A DNA stretch of 5,904 nucleotides from assembly GCA_029243665.1 (NCBI GenBank), contig JAQWRO010000110.1, positions 1-5,904 on the forward strand, in the 5' to 3' direction. The notes below the pieces were generated by a model. That model was not told the DNA's origin. It searched no databases and saw only the letters and a list, made by a program, of their open reading frames with translations. The position numbers and the translations under genes were made by a program. Positions 5,255 to 5,904 of this stretch are shown piece by piece (position 1 is the first letter of the stretch; each line of letters starts with the position of its first letter). This DNA comes from Gammaproteobacteria bacterium (lineage in GTDB: Bacteria > Pseudomonadota > Gammaproteobacteria > Comchoanobacterales > Comchoanobacteraceae).

Positions 5255-5276
5255 TTTATAGCATCATTTCAAATAA
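5255..5276 (-). promoter_or_regulatory. Candidate promoter of the cold shock gene
   Basis: On the minus strand the -10 box TATAAA (5260-5255, 5 of 6) lies inside the small palindrome GCTAT-AAA-ATAGC (5262-5250). The upstream -35 region is poor: the best candidate is a TTGCTC about 16 bases upstream (3 of 6), while a TTGAAA sits too close. The call therefore rests on the -10 box and on the leader length it implies. Confidence 0.35.
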
Positions 5277-5603
5277 GAGCAATAAAAACTCAGATTTAAT
5301 AATACAGGTAAAATTATTTAAAAGCAAGACTTTATTTTCTATTCGGATGCTTAATAGAAGCAAACCATGGTGCATGAACCCAGATGAATAATAGACTACG
5401 AAAAATATTAAACTTGTATAAGAAAATTATTTGATACTTATTCAATGAATAATGGATATTCTTATTAAAACCACATCGTATCTACAATAAAGACATACCA
5501 ATCAAATTCATATTTCACAAAAACATCTGCTGTCTTTAAAGATTCAAAAATTACAGATAAACACCTTCACCGAGCAGAATTGTATTTTTAAATAGTACAA
5601 AAC
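5277..5603. other. AT-rich intergenic region with no convincing gene
   Basis: No reading frame with a plausible start and ribosome binding site is present; the small frames, such as the 12-codon one at 5452-5490, lack any support. Small palindromes occur: TTATTC-AAT-GAATAA (5438-5452), TCTTTAAAGA (5533-5542) and AACTTAAGTT (5601-5610), the last overlapping the stop codon of the membrane protein gene. None is followed by a clear T-run on the minus strand, so I cannot assign the terminator of that gene. A small RNA is not excluded. Confidence 0.55.
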
Positions 5604-5903
5604 TTAAGTTATTTTACTTTGATTCTTGGCAGTTTTTTCTGTCAAACACAAATACAGCATTAATACAAAAGCAAATAATGATAAAAACACAAAATACATT
5701 GATAACATGGTTAGATCACTACTGCTCATTTGCGCGGTAGTTTTTTGTGGCAACATAGAGGTAACAGGCAACCCAATAATAAATACACTTGTTTTATAAA
5801 CTAGATTGGCACATCCAGCCATTTTTGCTGATTGGGTAGATGGCACAGTACGTGTGACATAATGTAACGTATTAGCTGCGTTAGTACAAATGACAATCAC
5901 CAA
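5604..5903 (-). CDS. C-terminal part of a multi-pass membrane protein, possibly an MFS transporter (5' partial)
   Basis: The frame is open from the window edge to the TAA at 5606-5604, giving 99 visible residues. The TTG at 5903 is only the first visible codon, not a start. Two hydrophobic helices are clear, at about residues 29-51 (GCANLVYKTSVFIIGLPVTSML) and 64-87 (LTMLSMYFVFLSLFAFVLMLYLCL), and the end of another may lie at 1-6. They are joined by a short polar loop and followed by a 12-residue Lys-rich tail, which by the positive-inside rule would be cytoplasmic. The pattern of a short polar loop, an Ala/Gly-containing helix, a loop, then a last helix and a basic tail fits the last two helices of a major facilitator superfamily transporter. 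No signature motif of that family is visible, so the family is a guess. Transcription enters from outside the window. Confidence 0.6.
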   Translation of the reverse strand: MVIVICTNAANTLHYVTRTVPSTQSAKMAGCANLVYKTSVFIIGLPVTSMLPQKTTAQMSSSDLTMLSMYFVFLSLFAFVLMLYLCLTEKTAKNQSKIT

Positions 5904-5904
5904 A

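Noticed and set aside
5452..5490. A 12-codon mini-gene in the intergenic region.
   Set aside because: There is no ribosome binding site, and frames this short are expected by chance.
1..5904. CRISPR array, insertion sequence or phage module.
   Set aside because: No regularly spaced repeats, transposase or integrase reading frames, or terminal repeats with target duplications were seen.

Overview
The window is AT-rich bacterial chromosome with compact genes separated by AT-rich spacers. A tRNA with an encoded CCA end, an RhlE-type DEAD-box helicase, a 71-residue cold shock protein and an HI0933/YhiN-type flavoprotein all suggest a proteobacterium. The low GC and the hybrid-kinase-type receiver would suit a host-associated gamma- or alphaproteobacterium, but no gene here fixes the lineage, so this is inference only.

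Layout, left to right: (1) the 3' end of a two-component receiver domain (+). (2) A complete tRNA-Ser(GGA) with its own promoter starting at the receiver's stop codon. (3) A 241-residue orphan protein on the minus strand, with all five of its cysteines in the first 19 residues. (4) A ~410-base spacer that carries divergent promoter candidates and a 14-bp palindrome. (5) An FAD-dependent HI0933-family oxidoreductase (+). (6) A small protein of the S-adenosylmethionine decarboxylase (SpeD) family (+) with a changed residue at its predicted self-cleavage site. (7) Two perfect inverted repeats in the convergent gap after it. (8) On the minus strand, a cold shock gene with a ~145-base leader followed by a DEAD-box helicase, with a terminator-like 15-bp hairpin between them. 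(9) A ~340-base stretch with no convincing gene. (10) The C-terminal end of a multi-pass membrane protein (-), cut by the window edge.

The clearest functional unit is csp plus helicase. Both proteins remodel RNA secondary structure, they lie in tandem, and the hairpin between them could set how much helicase message is made. The SpeD-like protein would act in polyamine synthesis if it is a true AdoMet decarboxylase, but no spermidine synthase gene is present here. The other genes look like independent transcription units. I see no insertion sequence, CRISPR array, prophage gene or replication origin. The most interesting candidates are the csp-hairpin-helicase arrangement, the variant SpeD and the cysteine-headed orphan.
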